Part shown: one piece after another, positions 5,413-5,481 of the stretch | How the letters are laid out: every line of letters begins with the position of its first letter | Position numbering within the stretch: the stretch's first letter is position 1 | Assembly (NCBI GenBank): GCA_002418985.1 | Contig: DIFE01000027.1 | Coordinates: 1-5,481 of the forward strand | Origin: Deltaproteobacteria bacterium UBA5756 | GTDB taxonomy: Bacteria > Desulfobacterota > Syntrophorhabdia > Syntrophorhabdales > Syntrophorhabdaceae | Length of the DNA: 5,481 nucleotides | Direction: 5' to 3' | Notes under the pieces: generated by a model | What the model saw: only the letters and a program-made list of their open reading frames with translations | What the model was told of the DNA's origin: nothing | Databases searched by the model: none | Made by a program: the position numbers and the translations under genes

Positions 5413-5481
5413 AAAATGTTACCGTAGAGAGGACAACGTGAGCCTGAAGGTCTTATCTAGTGTCCGTCCGGAAACCCCTGT

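Larger units (their letters stand above)
5246..5413. mobile_element. REP-pair / MITE-like unit with perfect 30-bp inverted ends
   Basis: The arms at 5247-5276 and 5383-5412 are exact reverse complements over 30 bases, and one more base pairs on the outside (5246/5413). Inside the arms, weaker complementarity continues for about 12 bases. The 106-bp core has no meaningful open frame; it holds a small palindrome ACGTGA-AGC-TCACGT (5292-5306). Each arm also folds on itself (see arm entries). Units like this are non-autonomous and are usually moved by a RAYT/IS200-type or other transposase encoded elsewhere. No clear target duplication is seen. The region 5169-5481 has no gene; this element is its main content. 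Confidence 0.7.

Overview
The window is bacterial chromosomal DNA of moderately high GC content. Intergenic gaps are short to medium, Shine-Dalgarno sites are good, and four of the six confident or probable genes encode exported proteins. The gene content (a TlpA-like thiol oxidoreductase next to an exported peroxiredoxin) and the REP-like palindromes at the right end fit a Gram-negative bacterium. An anaerobic Desulfobacterota ('deltaproteobacterial') type is my best guess, but this is an impression and not a proven assignment.

Layout. Positions 1-205 are an upstream region with a good extended -10 promoter for the first gene; a short open frame on the minus strand at the left edge may be the start of a divergent gene. 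Positions 206-1924 encode a 572-residue protein with an N-terminal Rossmann NAD(P)-binding motif, probably an SDR-like oxidoreductase of unknown substrate. After a very symmetrical hairpin region comes a complete metallo-beta-lactamase-fold hydrolase (1976-2677). Positions 2895-4774 hold three genes on the same strand. The first is a small exported helical protein built from two copies of a 57-residue unit, each with one cysteine. The second is an exported TlpA/thioredoxin-like protein with a CPIC active site. The third is an exported 1-Cys-type peroxiredoxin; the last two are only 10 nt apart and share an operon. A convergent minus-strand gene (5168-4848) encodes a small exported or membrane-anchored protein made of nine-residue DP repeats that resemble the STI1/Hop motif. 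The last 300 bases contain no gene but hold a perfect 30-bp inverted repeat around a 106-bp core, a REP-pair or MITE-like unit, and possibly the edge of an insertion sequence.

How the genes may work together. The best candidate for an undescribed system is the block 2895-4774: a two-cysteine repeat protein, a thiol reductant or oxidase and a peroxidase lacking a resolving cysteine, all sent across the cytoplasmic membrane. A simple model is that the CPIC protein recycles the peroxiredoxin, the duplicated-cysteine protein, or both. This is inference from gene order and cysteine content. The first two genes (Rossmann protein and MBL hydrolase) could be a separate metabolic pair; nothing in the sequence fixes their substrates.
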